Shown here in pieces: positions 8,951 through 16,256 of a DNA stretch of 32,145 nt. The position numbers and the translations under genes were made by a program. Origin of the DNA: DATLXH01 sp035576005 (GTDB lineage: Bacteria; Acidobacteriota; Thermoanaerobaculia; Gp7-AA8); contig DATLXH010000043.1 in the NCBI GenBank assembly GCA_035576005.1, positions 1-32,145 of the forward strand, written 5' to 3'. The notes under the pieces were generated by a model, which had not been told where the DNA came from, ran no database searches, and saw nothing but the letters and a program-made list of their open reading frames with translations. Each line of letters begins with the position of its first letter. Within the stretch, counting starts at the first letter, position 1.

Positions 8951-9943
8951 TCAACTCGTGAGTGAACTGTTCCCTTGATCGTCCACGGTTATGACGAGTT
9001 TTCCTCTGGCCCGCCCTTCTCCAAGATCCCTTAGCGCTTGAGGGACGTCACGGAGCGAATAAGATCGGTCGATCACCGGAACAAGCTTGCCGGCCTGACA
9101 CAGCTCGGCTACGTGGACGAGATCGTTCCGATTGCGCCGAACGACGAGAACCCGCAGGTTTTTGTTCCTGGTTACCCGCAGCCAGGGTCCCACGAGCAGG
9201 ATCTGAAGGAAGGTGGCCACGGAACCACCGGCCGCAAGGTATCTCCCCCCAGGTCTGAGCGCCCGCGCGTAGTCGAACACGGAACGACCGGCGATGACAT
9301 CCAGGATCACGTCGTACTGTCGCCCATTCCTGGTGAAGTCTTCCCGGCTGTAGTCGATGACATGGTCTGCACCAAGCGAGCGCATGAAGTCCAGCTTTCC
9401 GCCGTTATCCACCCCGGTCACTTCCGCCCCGCACGATTTGGCGAGTTGCATCGCGAACGTGCCGGCACCACCGCCGGCGCCGTTGATCAGGACGTTCTGG
9501 CCTGATTGGACCCGGCCATGATCTCGGATTCCCTGCAGAGCGATCACGGCCGCCTGCGGGATAGCAGCCGCTTCCGCAAACGTCATCGTCGGCGGTTTCA
9601 ACGCCCAGTCTCTTCCACGCGTGCAGACGTACTCGGCAAACCCTCCGCTATAGCTCTCCATCTCACCGAATACTTCATCACCCGGCTTGAAATCGGTGTG
9701 GTCTTTGCCCGCCGCTTCAACCCTGCCGGCCACGTCAGAGCCCAATATCTGACGACGCGGTTTTCTAAGCCCGTTCATGCGGGCGTACAAAGGTCTCCCT
9801 GTGAGTCCTTCCCAATCCGACCGGTTCACGGACACCGCGTGAACCTTGACCAGAATCTCGTTGTCGGCGGGAGTCGGCTTCACTACATCTTTGAGCTCGA
9901 GCACCTCCGGCGAGCCGTATCGGGTGTGTGTAATCGCTTTCAG
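8951..9943 (-). CDS. NAD(P)-dependent quinone oxidoreductase / zinc-independent MDR alcohol dehydrogenase
   Basis: A medium-chain dehydrogenase/reductase of about 330 residues. The N-terminal GroES-like domain has KVHAVSVNRSDW and the loop GSDVAGRVEAAG. The Rossmann domain has the nucleotide-binding loop LINGAGGGAGTFAMQLAK (about residues 150-167), then a Tyr-Asp-Val-Ile-Leu-Asp strand. No catalytic zinc ligands are seen, which points to the quinone oxidoreductase branch. The family's usual first residues MKAITHTRYG appear as xKAITHTRYG with a CTG codon in the start position, preceded by GGAGG. Translation may start at this CTG, or at the GTG 13 codons later. Single cassette-like gene between attC remnants. 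Confidence 0.88.
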   Translation of the reverse strand: MKAITHTRYGSPEVLELKDVVKPTPADNEILVKVHAVSVNRSDWEGLTGRPLYARMNGLRKPRRQILGSDVAGRVEAAGKDHTDFKPGDEVFGEMESYSGGFAEYVCTRGRDWALKPPTMTFAEAAAIPQAAVIALQGIRDHGRVQSGQNVLINGAGGGAGTFAMQLAKSCGAEVTGVDNGGKLDFMRSLGADHVIDYSREDFTRNGRQYDVILDVIAGRSVFDYARALRPGGRYLAAGGSVATFLQILLVGPWLRVTRNKNLRVLVVRRNRNDLVHVAELCQAGKLVPVIDRSYSLRDVPQALRDLGEGRARGKLVITVDDQGNSSLTS

Positions 9944-10030
9944 GAATGACCTCCCATTGCTCGAGTTGCTACGGGATTGTGTGAACGACCATCGTTCACC
10001 GATGAGTCAGATCACGGCTCGTAAGGGAAT

Positions 10031-10390
10031 TCAGTGTACTCGTTTCGGACGCAGTGCGATTCGGAACCCAGGGTCGATTGACGCGGTTAAGTCGCAGGAG
10101 ATCAGCGCCCGTCGGCTGCATTCAGGGGTTAGGCAGGCAGATACACCGAGTCTATCTTCAAAGGGCCCTGCTCGCATCACCAGGCTCCACTGAAAGCCGA
10201 GGTCGCGGCTGGTTGTAGTCCATTCGATTTTCCGCTCGTTCAGTCCGAGGGTGACTCTGTTGAATGACACTCCGAACGGCTTGTCGCCCATGGTTCCGGC
10301 TCGGAACGCCCACTGCTCATTATCCTGAACAGCAAATTCTCTAACGCCGGGTGGTCGCTCCTGATCCAGCGACAGGTGGAGGTCTCTCAT
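10031..10390 (-). CDS. Hypothetical protein, second gene of a cassette
   Basis: A 119-residue open frame starting MRDLHLSLDQERPPG. The first 85 residues look coding (EQWAFRAGTMGDKPFGVSF, then TTSRDLGFQWSLVMRAG). From about residue 86 the frame runs through GCCTAAC and an attC-like arm (10128-10134), so the last 33 residues may be accidental read-through. It begins 17 nt after the stop of the secreted-protein gene at 10408-10764, so the two probably form one transcription unit. I recognise no family. Confidence 0.45.
   Translation of the reverse strand: MRDLHLSLDQERPPGVREFAVQDNEQWAFRAGTMGDKPFGVSFNRVTLGLNERKIEWTTTSRDLGFQWSLVMRAGPFEDRLGVSACLTPECSRRALISCDLTASIDPGFRIALRPKRVH
10128..10134 (-). repeat. 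Half attC site (right outer box)
   Basis: GTTAGGC preceded by GTCGGCTGCA, the same arm as in the sites at 13962-14064 and 19906-20010. No left half is recognisable. Confidence 0.4.
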
Positions 10391-10407
10391 TCAGGACGCA
10401 GCCTCGG

Positions 10408-10764
10408 TTATCTCCCTCGAGGAGGCGTATCCCACGGGTTCTTCCGTTCGCAAGGAAGTTTCGGGCATTTCTCGACCGAGAATCGCTGAGGGCGACGCGA
10501 GTATTCGGTCCAACCTACGGTCAGCATGCGTCCGTCCGAAAAGAACCAGCCAGAACAGTGTATTCCTGAGCAGACATCGAGCTGCGGATTGCCCAGGACC
10601 ATCACGATCCGCTTGACGTTCATCCGAGCGCTCACGCTGCCCAGCTTCGCCGGAGACAGATCCGGAGTGTTACGGATTACGGGAGGAAAACCTGGCCGGA
10701 CTGGTGCCGCATTCGAGAAGCTCGCGAGTCCTAATGAGAGCAGTATTGGCAGCGCTTTGTTCAT
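10408..10764 (-). CDS. Hypothetical secreted protein
   Basis: A 118-residue protein whose first 19 residues (MNKALPILLSLGLASFSNA) form a typical Sec signal peptide, with cleavage after the Ala-X-Ala-like SNA. The mature part has three or four cysteines (VCSGIHC, KCPKLPC) and a Trp-Phe-Phe segment, consistent with a small disulphide-bonded periplasmic protein. Its start lies 11 nt from the attC at 10775-10880, so it is the first gene of a cassette. I recognise no family. Confidence 0.65.
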   Translation of the reverse strand: MNKALPILLSLGLASFSNAAPVRPGFPPVIRNTPDLSPAKLGSVSARMNVKRIVMVLGNPQLDVCSGIHCSGWFFSDGRMLTVGWTEYSRRPQRFSVEKCPKLPCERKNPWDTPPRGR

Positions 10765-10774
10765 TGACGAATCG

Positions 10775-10880
10775 ACCTGACGGGCCTCGGTTCACCGGCT
10801 CCGGTTCGCATGCGTCATTGTACAGCACCCGGCAGCAGGCAAATGTTCAGCCCGAACCGCGGTGCAATCTCTGGTTAGGC
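10775..10880 (-). repeat. attC site, left box degenerate
   Basis: Left box ACCTGAC (10775-10781) and right box GTTAGGC (10874-10880), 106 bp apart in total. The inner arms GGTTCACCGGCTCCGG and CCGCGGTGCAATC and the apical CATTGTACAGCACC match the intact sites. Confidence 0.8.
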
Positions 10881-10989
10881 GCTCGTTCCACGTTCCACTC
10901 TCGGCCCATGCCGACGAAGATGGCGAGGACAAAGCGGCGGCCTCCTTTTCAGCGGCCAATCAATTCGGGCGACGCTCGCCCACTGATGC

Positions 10990-11430
10990 CTACAGCCCCT
11001 TGCGATATTTGACGGCGCGCTCCACCTCGGCAAAGCCGAGCGCCTCATGCGCCTGCTGCGACACGACGTTTTCGAGCAGAGCGTCGGAGGCCATCTCGGT
11101 GTACCCCTGCCTGCGCGCCCAGACTTCGGCGGCGCGCAGCAGTGCCGCCCCGACTCCCGTGCGCCGCTCGTCGGCGTCGACGTACCAACCCTCGAGGTAC
11201 GCCACAGGACTGGTCTCGCACCCGTCCGCGTACGGGCGAGCCGCGACTTCGGCAAACCCGGACAGGCCGCTCCCGTCTGGACGCTCGGCGACAAGGACGT
11301 GCGTGTCCGGCCGAGCGAGCCACGCGGCCGCGTCCTCCGCCTCGGTCTCGGCTGCCAGCTCCGGCCAGAGCGCCCGGCGCATGCGTACCCACTCTTCGTT
11401 ATCCGAGCCGATGTAGGGCCGCACTTTCAT
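10990..11430 (-). CDS. AAC(6')-I-like aminoglycoside N-acetyltransferase
   Basis: A 146-residue GNAT protein whose pattern fits aminoglycoside 6'-N-acetyltransferases of the AAC(6')-I type (about 145 residues) better than a generic GNAT. VRPYIGSDNEEWVRMRRALWPE opens the N-terminus. ETSPVAYLEGWYV precedes the acetyl-CoA loop DERRTGVGAALL. AEVWARRQGYTEMASDALLEN and HEALGFAEVERAVKYRK close the fold. Such enzymes acetylate the 6' amine of aminoglycosides in the cytoplasm; activity here is not shown. The start is 7 bp after the stop of the homocysteine methyltransferase gene, with GAGAAGG upstream, so the two are probably co-transcribed. Confidence 0.8.
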   Translation of the reverse strand: MKVRPYIGSDNEEWVRMRRALWPELAAETEAEDAAAWLARPDTHVLVAERPDGSGLSGFAEVAARPYADGCETSPVAYLEGWYVDADERRTGVGAALLRAAEVWARRQGYTEMASDALLENVVSQQAHEALGFAEVERAVKYRKGL

Positions 11431-11437
11431 GACTGAT

Positions 11438-12451
11438 TTACCTTCTCGGCGCATACCGCATCGCGACGGCTCCCGAGCCGAGCTCCTGGCCAGGTGCTGC
11501 ATCGCGAAACAGTGGCGCGCAAGCCATAGCGATCTGCTCCACGTGACGGTGATCTGTGCCACAGCACCCTCCCATCACGTTAAGGTACCGGAGCGGCTTC
11601 CTCAGTTCCATGTACTGCATGCCGAGCTCCGCAGGATCCCCGATATCAAGTGCGGGAGAGTCATTCAGCTCGGCGTGGCTCTGACGCGACGCGTTTGCGC
11701 GCAAGCCATGAATCCGGTCCAGCCACGACCCGCTGTCACCTAATGCGTTCTCAACATGTGTGGGATGGGCGCAGTTGATCATGAAGTAATGGGGATAACC
11801 TGACGTCGCCTGGTCCACCTGTTCGATGGCCGCTTTCAGGCTCTGGCCGGTCGGAAGGTTGCCGTCCGTCTCGACCGTAAACGAAATAGCAACTGGCATC
11901 TCTGCTCGCTGCGCCGCTCGCGCAATGCCGACGGCCTCCTCCACGTAATTCATGGTAATGGCACAAACCATATCGGCAGCGGAACCCGCGAACAACTCGA
12001 TCTGCTCTCGATGATAGGCCTCGGCATCGCCATCTGACATGGCCTGGTCCGGAACGTAGCCATCCCCCCGGGGACCGAGGCATCCACTGATGACGACAGG
12101 GGTGCGTTCCGTCTCGTACTCGTGCCGAACTTCCTCCAGCAGACCAATCGCCCTCCTATTTACCTCGGACAATTCTTCAGGACGGTAGCCGAGCCGTGCG
12201 CCCCAGTCTGCGCTGGCCCGCCAGGTCGCGCTCTCGAGAATGAGGCCAGTACCAAAGCTCTGCGCGATCGCCGCGTACGTCTGAAAATACCGGCGGAGGG
12301 CAGCTTCGCCTTCCTCCGTCTTCAACAGGTGGAACGCGGCGAAGTCCGGGAGCTCCAGTCCTTCATGGAAAATCAGGGTCGTTTCAAGGCCGCCATCGGT
12401 CAGGAAGAGTCCTCCGCCGAGTTGTGGCAACCTGCTGCGGTACTTCGCCAT
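11438..12451 (-). CDS. Homocysteine S-methyltransferase family protein
   Basis: A 337-residue (betaine/S-methylmethionine-type) homocysteine methyltransferase that would transfer a methyl group to homocysteine to form methionine. LFLTDGGLETTLIFHEG opens the barrel. The zinc-binding cysteines are in INCAHPTH (about residue 225) and in the C-terminal GGCCGTDHRH pair. The start at 12451 follows AGGAGGAGA. The frame stays open upstream to 12787, but that part is antisense to a transposase remnant and is not coding. It is upstream of the acetyltransferase gene on the same strand. The DNA just upstream joins an IS fragment, so its original promoter or attC may have been lost. Confidence 0.93.
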   Translation of the reverse strand: MAKYRSRLPQLGGGLFLTDGGLETTLIFHEGLELPDFAAFHLLKTEEGEAALRRYFQTYAAIAQSFGTGLILESATWRASADWGARLGYRPEELSEVNRRAIGLLEEVRHEYETERTPVVISGCLGPRGDGYVPDQAMSDGDAEAYHREQIELFAGSAADMVCAITMNYVEEAVGIARAAQRAEMPVAISFTVETDGNLPTGQSLKAAIEQVDQATSGYPHYFMINCAHPTHVENALGDSGSWLDRIHGLRANASRQSHAELNDSPALDIGDPAELGMQYMELRKPLRYLNVMGGCCGTDHRHVEQIAMACAPLFRDAAPGQELGSGAVAMRYAPRR

Positions 12452-12542
12452 AGGTTGTCTCCTCCTGAATCTGCTGTCGCGACCAGGAGGTTCTGCGAAG
12501 TTCTTTCCAGGTTCGAAGCCGAGGTCGACCAGCGTCGCTGCG

Positions 12543-12782
12543 AGGTGGCCTATCGAGCAGATGAACGCGCGCGTGGACGCGAACCCGGAGCTGATGCGAC
12601 GCCGCAAAGCGATCGTCGAACACCCGTTCGGAACGATCAAGCGCTGGATGAACCAGTCGTACTTTCTGATGCGTGGACTGGACAACGTGCGCGCCGAGTT
12701 CTCACTCTCCGCTCTCGCGTACAACCTCAAGCGAGTACTCGCGATCGTCGGGGTTCCGGCACTCCTTGAGGCGATCGCCTGA
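12543..12782 (+). pseudogene. C-terminal fragment of an IS1182-family transposase
   Basis: The translated stretch (MNARVDANPELMRRRKAIVE, then HPFGTIKRWMNQSYFLMRGL and VRAEFSLSALAYNLKRVL) matches the well-known C-terminus of IS1182-type DDE transposases, including the catalytic Glu in VEHPFG. Everything upstream of about 12543 is missing: the DNA changes abruptly to the 5' region of the methyltransferase gene. It is therefore a truncated, inactive copy. The element's right end is at 12961. Confidence 0.88.
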
Positions 12783-12961
12783 AGCATACAAAAACGACTC
12801 GATCATCCGTTTTGCGGGTCTGCCGATGATCAGAGGCGCTCCGGCGCGATTCGTCAGCCCAATCGGCTCACAGCCACACGGTACCGCCTCCCGGTGTCAT
12901 TGCCTCAGGCCCGCGCGTCCCTCACTGAAAGCCTGTTGCTCGCGAGTTTTGACACAGTCTG
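12543..12961 (+). mobile_element. IS1182-like remnant inserted in an attC site
   Basis: The transposase remnant is followed by 161 bp without a gene and ends in GAGTTTTGACACAGTCTG (12944-12961). The same 18 bp form the perfect terminal repeats of the MITE at 25906-26046. Directly after it comes GCGACGAGTTAGGC, the right end of an attC site, broken at exactly the same point as in the MITE case. The left end of the IS and the left part of the attC are deleted. Confidence 0.8.
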
Positions 12962-12975
12962 GCGACGAGTTAGGC
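12962..12975 (-). repeat. Right end of an attC site cut by the IS remnant
   Basis: GCGACGA followed by GTTAGGC (12969-12975). The rest of the site lies beyond the IS and has been lost. Confidence 0.8.
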
Positions 12976-13065
12976 GCTCGTCCCACGTGCGAAGCGTCGC
13001 GCGCGACTGTTTCTGCCACGGCCGAAGAGGGATTGAACACGGGTGGCACCGAAAGTGAGGGTTCT

Positions 13066-13278
13066 TTAGACTGACACCTTTTCTGCTACTGCCGACGGCG
13101 ATGGGACAGGGTCCCCATTCTCTTTAAGGCTTTCGATGTGGAACCCAACCGCCTCCCGGATAAGTGACAGAGTCTGTTCGCGCGTTTCGCCGACGGCGAC
13201 GCACCCTGGCAGGTCGGGGAGATAGGCCCCAAACCCGGTTTCACTTTTCTCTAGTATCACTAAGTATTCCATGCTCAC
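13066..13278 (-). CDS. hicB: HicB-family antitoxin
   Basis: A 70-residue HicB antitoxin with the short RNase-H-like fold. YLVILEKSETGFGAYLPDLPGCVAVGETREQTLSLI is diagnostic (residues about 5-40), with the typical Tyr-Leu-Pro-Asp-Leu-Pro-Gly-Cys core. There is no added DNA-binding domain at the C-terminus. It neutralises the HicA RNase encoded just upstream; the genes overlap by 4 bp. It is in a cassette bounded by attC ends at 12969-12975 and 13503-13606. The 90 bp after the stop hold nothing I can identify. Confidence 0.92.
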   Translation of the reverse strand: MSMEYLVILEKSETGFGAYLPDLPGCVAVGETREQTLSLIREAVGFHIESLKENGDPVPSPSAVAEKVSV

Positions 13279-13463
13279 CTCTTGAGGCCGCCCTGTTTCA
13301 GAATGCTGTTGAGTGTTCCGATTGGAAGGTCGAGACTCTCTTTCCCAGCAACCGTAACAGTTCCGGGTTTGGAGCTATGCCGGAACTGGCGGTGACTTCC
13401 CCGCGTACGCACGAGAACCCAGCCATCGTCCTCGAGCAGACGGAGCACTTCCCGAACCTTCAC
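13275..13463 (-). CDS. hicA: HicA-family toxin (mRNA interferase)
   Basis: A 62-residue toxin with a double-stranded-RNA-binding-like fold that cleaves mRNA when free of HicB. VKVREVLRLLEDDGWVLVRT and GSHRQFRHSSKPGTVTVAG show the catalytic His in GSHRQF and the usual Gly-Trp and Lys-Pro-Gly positions. It starts at GTG; the frame stays open upstream to 13556, but that part crosses the attC. The start is 40 nt from the attC end. It overlaps hicB by 4 bp, in the usual hicA-then-hicB order. Confidence 0.9.
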   Translation of the reverse strand: MKVREVLRLLEDDGWVLVRTRGSHRQFRHSSKPGTVTVAGKESLDLPIGTLNSILKQGGLKR

Positions 13464-13502
13464 GCCATTGAGGCTATCACCGCTGTCGTCCGAAAGGGAG
13501 CC

Positions 13503-13606
13503 GACTAACCGCTCCGCGCTCAGCGGCGTGGCCCGCGACGCGAAATGGTAACGCACTCAGGACCGGCACAGGATCGGGCAACGTCCGCTGCAAACGCAAG
13601 TTAGGC
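13503..13606 (-). repeat. attC site
   Basis: Outer boxes GACTAAC (13503-13509) and GTTAGGC (13600-13606), with arms CTCAGCGG and GTCCGCTGCA. The loop differs from the main type (GGTAACGCACTC in place of CATTGTACAGC). Confidence 0.85.
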
Positions 13607-13627
13607 AGCGCGTCGCCGTCGAGCAGG

Positions 13628-13921
13628 TCAATCCTCGAGCTCTTCTTTGCTTCGAGGTGCGTTGGGCGCCTGGGCGTCTAACGATTGGCGGTACCGCAGA
13701 CATCCGCGAAGAAACTGCGGCCATTCCGGGACGACCGGCAGAGGGTCGGTCCTTTCGGGTAGAAGTCCCCACAGTGCCGGGTGATGCCAACAGAGTTCGT
13801 GTCCGGAGCTGTCCCGGTGCTTGCGAATCCCATCTCGAAGCCGGCGTGTCTCAAAGATCAGCTGCTCTCGCGAGAGTTGTTCCAGGTCCGCGTCGATCAA
13901 TCCATGTCCTCCGTCCATCAT
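13628..13921 (-). CDS. Conserved hypothetical cassette protein
   Basis: A 97-residue (or 96, from the second Met) cytosolic protein. An N-terminal helix (LEQLSREQLIFETRRLRDGI) is followed by a His/Trp-rich middle (HELCWHHPALWGLLPE) and a Pro-rich stretch ending in WPQFLRGCLRYRQSL. Small proteins with this HRDSSGHELCWHHPALW pattern are familiar from integron cassettes and scattered genomes, with no known function. The clustered Cys and His residues may bind a metal. The start is 41 nt from the attC at 13962-14064. Confidence 0.75.
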   Translation of the reverse strand: MMDGGHGLIDADLEQLSREQLIFETRRLRDGIRKHRDSSGHELCWHHPALWGLLPERTDPLPVVPEWPQFLRGCLRYRQSLDAQAPNAPRSKEELED

Positions 13922-13961
13922 CGCCTCAGGGCTCTCGAGGGTCCACGATCGTCCGGGCGCC

Positions 13962-14064
13962 GCCTGAAGGCTCGTCGCTCAGCCGCGGCAACCGCGCGGG
14001 ACAGAGTAACGCACTTGGAGCTCACGCGGCAGCGGTTGACGTCGGCTGCAACGGAGAGTTGGGC
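13962..14064 (-). repeat. attC site, left box degenerate
   Basis: The right box is GTTGGGC (14058-14064); the left box has decayed to GCCTGAA. The arms CGCTCAGCCGCGGC and GACGTCGGCTGCAACG and the middle match the complete site at 19906-20010, which defines a second attC subtype. Confidence 0.75.
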
Positions 14065-14153
14065 GACGAGTCATGCGAGTAGGTAGAGCGATGGCGCCGT
14101 TCTCAGAGGGTCCCAGAAGGAAACAGCTGGGTCGCATGGTGTCGGCGGCTAAC
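14065..14153 (-). other. Gene-less mini-cassette with half attC
   Basis: About 83 bp between the attC at 13962-14064 and another left-type box GGCTAAC (14147-14153) followed by GCTCACCGGCG. No ORF is visible. The matching right arm has been replaced by the end of the serine-hydrolase gene, so this attC is truncated. Confidence 0.4.
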
Positions 14154-14163
14154 GAATCGACGC

Positions 14164-15282
14164 TCACCGGCGTTGAACCGCACGCGCCTTCGGGCGCTCG
14201 CCCACCGTCTGCGCAGAACTTTTAGCAAGAGCCGGCATGTAGAGGCCCGCGACGCCGATACTTATTGCCGCCGGGTTTGCTTCATTCAAATTTGTCAGGA
14301 CAATCACCGTAATCTTGTCATCAACAAAGCGAGCAAATTCCGACTTGAAACCATTCAGATTTCCGCCGTGATGAATTCTCTTTTTTCCCTTTACTTCATC
14401 AATTTGCCAGCCCAGACCATAAACGGAGTGCGTCCCGTTATTGAACTTGAACGGAGTCCACATTAAGGCACGGGTGTAAGGTTTCAGCGTCTTTGAAGAA
14501 TAGAGAGTCGCTTCCCAATTTGCTAAATCCGAAACGGTTGAAAGAAATGCGCCACTCGGTCGCAGAGCTAGATAAACTTCGGCATTTTGCAGTTTGCCGT
14601 CTTGAAACGAATACGCGTTCGCGCGGTTCGGCACGATTTCACTGAATGTAGTCGTGCGCGTCGCGCTCATTCCAGCAGGCCTGAATATCCGTTCAGCCAG
14701 AAAATCGCCCCACGCCTTTCCGCTTACCTTGCGGATAATTTCCGCCAATGAAAAATAACAGACATTGCAATACTCATATTTTTCACCGGGTGCGAAACGC
14801 AACGGAGCGTCGTAAGCAGTTTTGATAACGTCGGCGTCGGGTTGAGATTTTGCCGGGTCAAATCCGGGAGCCTCACGGATAATGCCGGAAGAGTGTGCCA
14901 GGAAATTCCGGACGGTATTGTCTTTCCAGCTTTCCGGCGTGCCTTCGAGGTATGTACTGATTTTACCGTCGAGCGAGATTTTACCCTCTTCGACCAACAG
15001 CATAATTCCTTCGGCGATCATCGGTTTGCTGACTGAGCCAATCTTAAAAACCGTTTCGGTCGTCACGCGAACATTTGTTTCAACGTTTGCAAGTCCGTAG
15101 CCTTTTGCTTTGATGACTTTGCCTTCTTGGACGACTGCGAGGGAAAGTCCCGGAATGTTTTGCCGCCGCATTTCGGATTCGATATAGGCGTCAACCTTTT
15201 CAGATTGCGCGGAAACCTCGAGAACAAACGATAGTTGGAAGAAACATAGACTGAGAAAAACGGAGAATAATTTGTGTTTCAT
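14164..15282 (-). CDS. Serine hydrolase of the class C beta-lactamase / penicillin-binding family
   Basis: A 372-residue exported enzyme of peptidase family S12. The signal peptide (MKHKLFSVFLSLCFFQLSFV) is cleaved near VSA-Q. The nucleophile Ser and Lys are in SVSKP (SxxK, about residue 83). YEYCNVCYF supplies the YxN motif, and HHGGNLNGF the third HxG-type motif. The substrate may be a D-peptide or ester; beta-lactamase activity cannot be inferred. The gene is clearly richer in A and T than its neighbours, suggesting transfer from another genome. Its last codons run into an attC half site, so the C-terminal tail (KARAVQRR) may be acquired. Confidence 0.92.
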   Translation of the reverse strand: MKHKLFSVFLSLCFFQLSFVLEVSAQSEKVDAYIESEMRRQNIPGLSLAVVQEGKVIKAKGYGLANVETNVRVTTETVFKIGSVSKPMIAEGIMLLVEEGKISLDGKISTYLEGTPESWKDNTVRNFLAHSSGIIREAPGFDPAKSQPDADVIKTAYDAPLRFAPGEKYEYCNVCYFSLAEIIRKVSGKAWGDFLAERIFRPAGMSATRTTTFSEIVPNRANAYSFQDGKLQNAEVYLALRPSGAFLSTVSDLANWEATLYSSKTLKPYTRALMWTPFKFNNGTHSVYGLGWQIDEVKGKKRIHHGGNLNGFKSEFARFVDDKITVIVLTNLNEANPAAISIGVAGLYMPALAKSSAQTVGERPKARAVQRR

Positions 15283-15512
15283 ACCTGATGTACCTTCCCT
15301 TGTTAGACCGGCGGGCGCGTTGAGTTCGAACGTCTAGTTCGCCTCAAGAGCAGGGGCGGTCGCGATTGATCCGTCGCGTGACGATTCTCTACAACGATCT
15401 GCTCCGACACGACGGTTCCAGATGCGATACGCATGCGGTGATCCTAAACCGCTTCGGGAGGAGATTCCATCGTCCGCGAAGCGAGCTATTCGCCGTCGGG
15501 CACATGCCGTTG

Positions 15513-16256
15513 TCAGGGGCGACGTTGGCTGAAATCAGTATCGTCAATCCTGATGTTATGTTTCACTTCGGTAATCTTGCGGCCCCAGGTTCTACCGGGA
15601 ACTGACCAGCGGATCGTGAACGGAACTTTGACGCCATCCACCTCTTTGTAGTCTTCATAATCGGTTTGTGACGGGAACGATCCCAGTGCAATCTTGAACT
15701 CCGTGTACCTGCGAATAAGTAACCCGGTCTGTTCATCGAAATACAGCATTTCGGTGTCACCCGTGCGGGACTTCGCCGCTATGACAAAGGACTGTCGGTC
15801 ACCGACTTTCTTCCTTCCCGCGATTTTCATTTGCGAATATAGCCGTCCAAGCTCAACGTCTTTGTAGAAGTCCGCGTCACGTTCTACGTCCGCCGCGTCC
15901 TGTACGCTGATTAGACCTTCCCCCTTGCTATCTCCGACCCACCCCTTTGTGCCATCGAATCCCTTACGCATGGGGTTTTCGGGATAACGGGTAACAACCA
16001 GTAACTTGTTCGGTGCCTTCTGGTAGACCTCCTCCGGGACAAGCGCACCGTCTGCGCCAATGCGCGATCCCTTCACAATTCGTGTCCTTAACTTCATTAG
16101 TGCAGCTCTGCCGCCCGTTGCCTCCACGTACTTGCCGAGTACTTCATTCACGGTCGGCAGTGCAATGTCTACTTTTGCGTCGGTTGTTGCATCCCTTTGC
16201 CATGCGTTCGCCCCACGGGCGGAACCGTCAAAGGCGTAGGCTGCCCCCTGTGACAT
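15513..16256 (-). CDS. Periplasmic lipoprotein-sorting-like domain, split from the cytochrome by a frameshift
   Basis: A 247-residue frame whose credible part begins near ALPTVNEVLGKYVEATGG and reaches the end, with YFDEQTGLLIRRYTEF and DYKEVDGVKVPFTIRW typical of LolA/LolB-like beta-barrel half folds. In many Acidobacteria-type genomes this domain is the C-terminal half of one protein whose N-terminal half is the two-haem cytochrome encoded here at 16169-16573. The two frames overlap by 88 bp and switch near GGCAAAGGGATG, so a single indel probably split one gene. The first 20 or so residues of this frame are unlikely to be translated as such. Confidence 0.7.
   Translation of the reverse strand: MSQGAAYAFDGSARGANAWQRDATTDAKVDIALPTVNEVLGKYVEATGGRAALMKLRTRIVKGSRIGADGALVPEEVYQKAPNKLLVVTRYPENPMRKGFDGTKGWVGDSKGEGLISVQDAADVERDADFYKDVELGRLYSQMKIAGRKKVGDRQSFVIAAKSRTGDTEMLYFDEQTGLLIRRYTEFKIALGSFPSQTDYEDYKEVDGVKVPFTIRWSVPGRTWGRKITEVKHNIRIDDTDFSQRRP

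Noticed and set aside
12452..12787. N-terminal extension of the homocysteine methyltransferase
   Set aside because: The extension is antisense to an IS1182 transposase remnant, and a strong ribosome-binding site precedes the internal ATG at 12451.
15300..15306. GTTAGAC as an attC box before the serine hydrolase
   Set aside because: No pairing arm or second box lies at a suitable distance, and the orientation would place the site inside the gene.
15366..15605. Plus-strand 79-codon frame upstream of the serine hydrolase
   Set aside because: It overlaps the 3' end of the cytochrome-linked domain in antisense and has no support. I see nothing else in the 229-bp gap 15283-15512.
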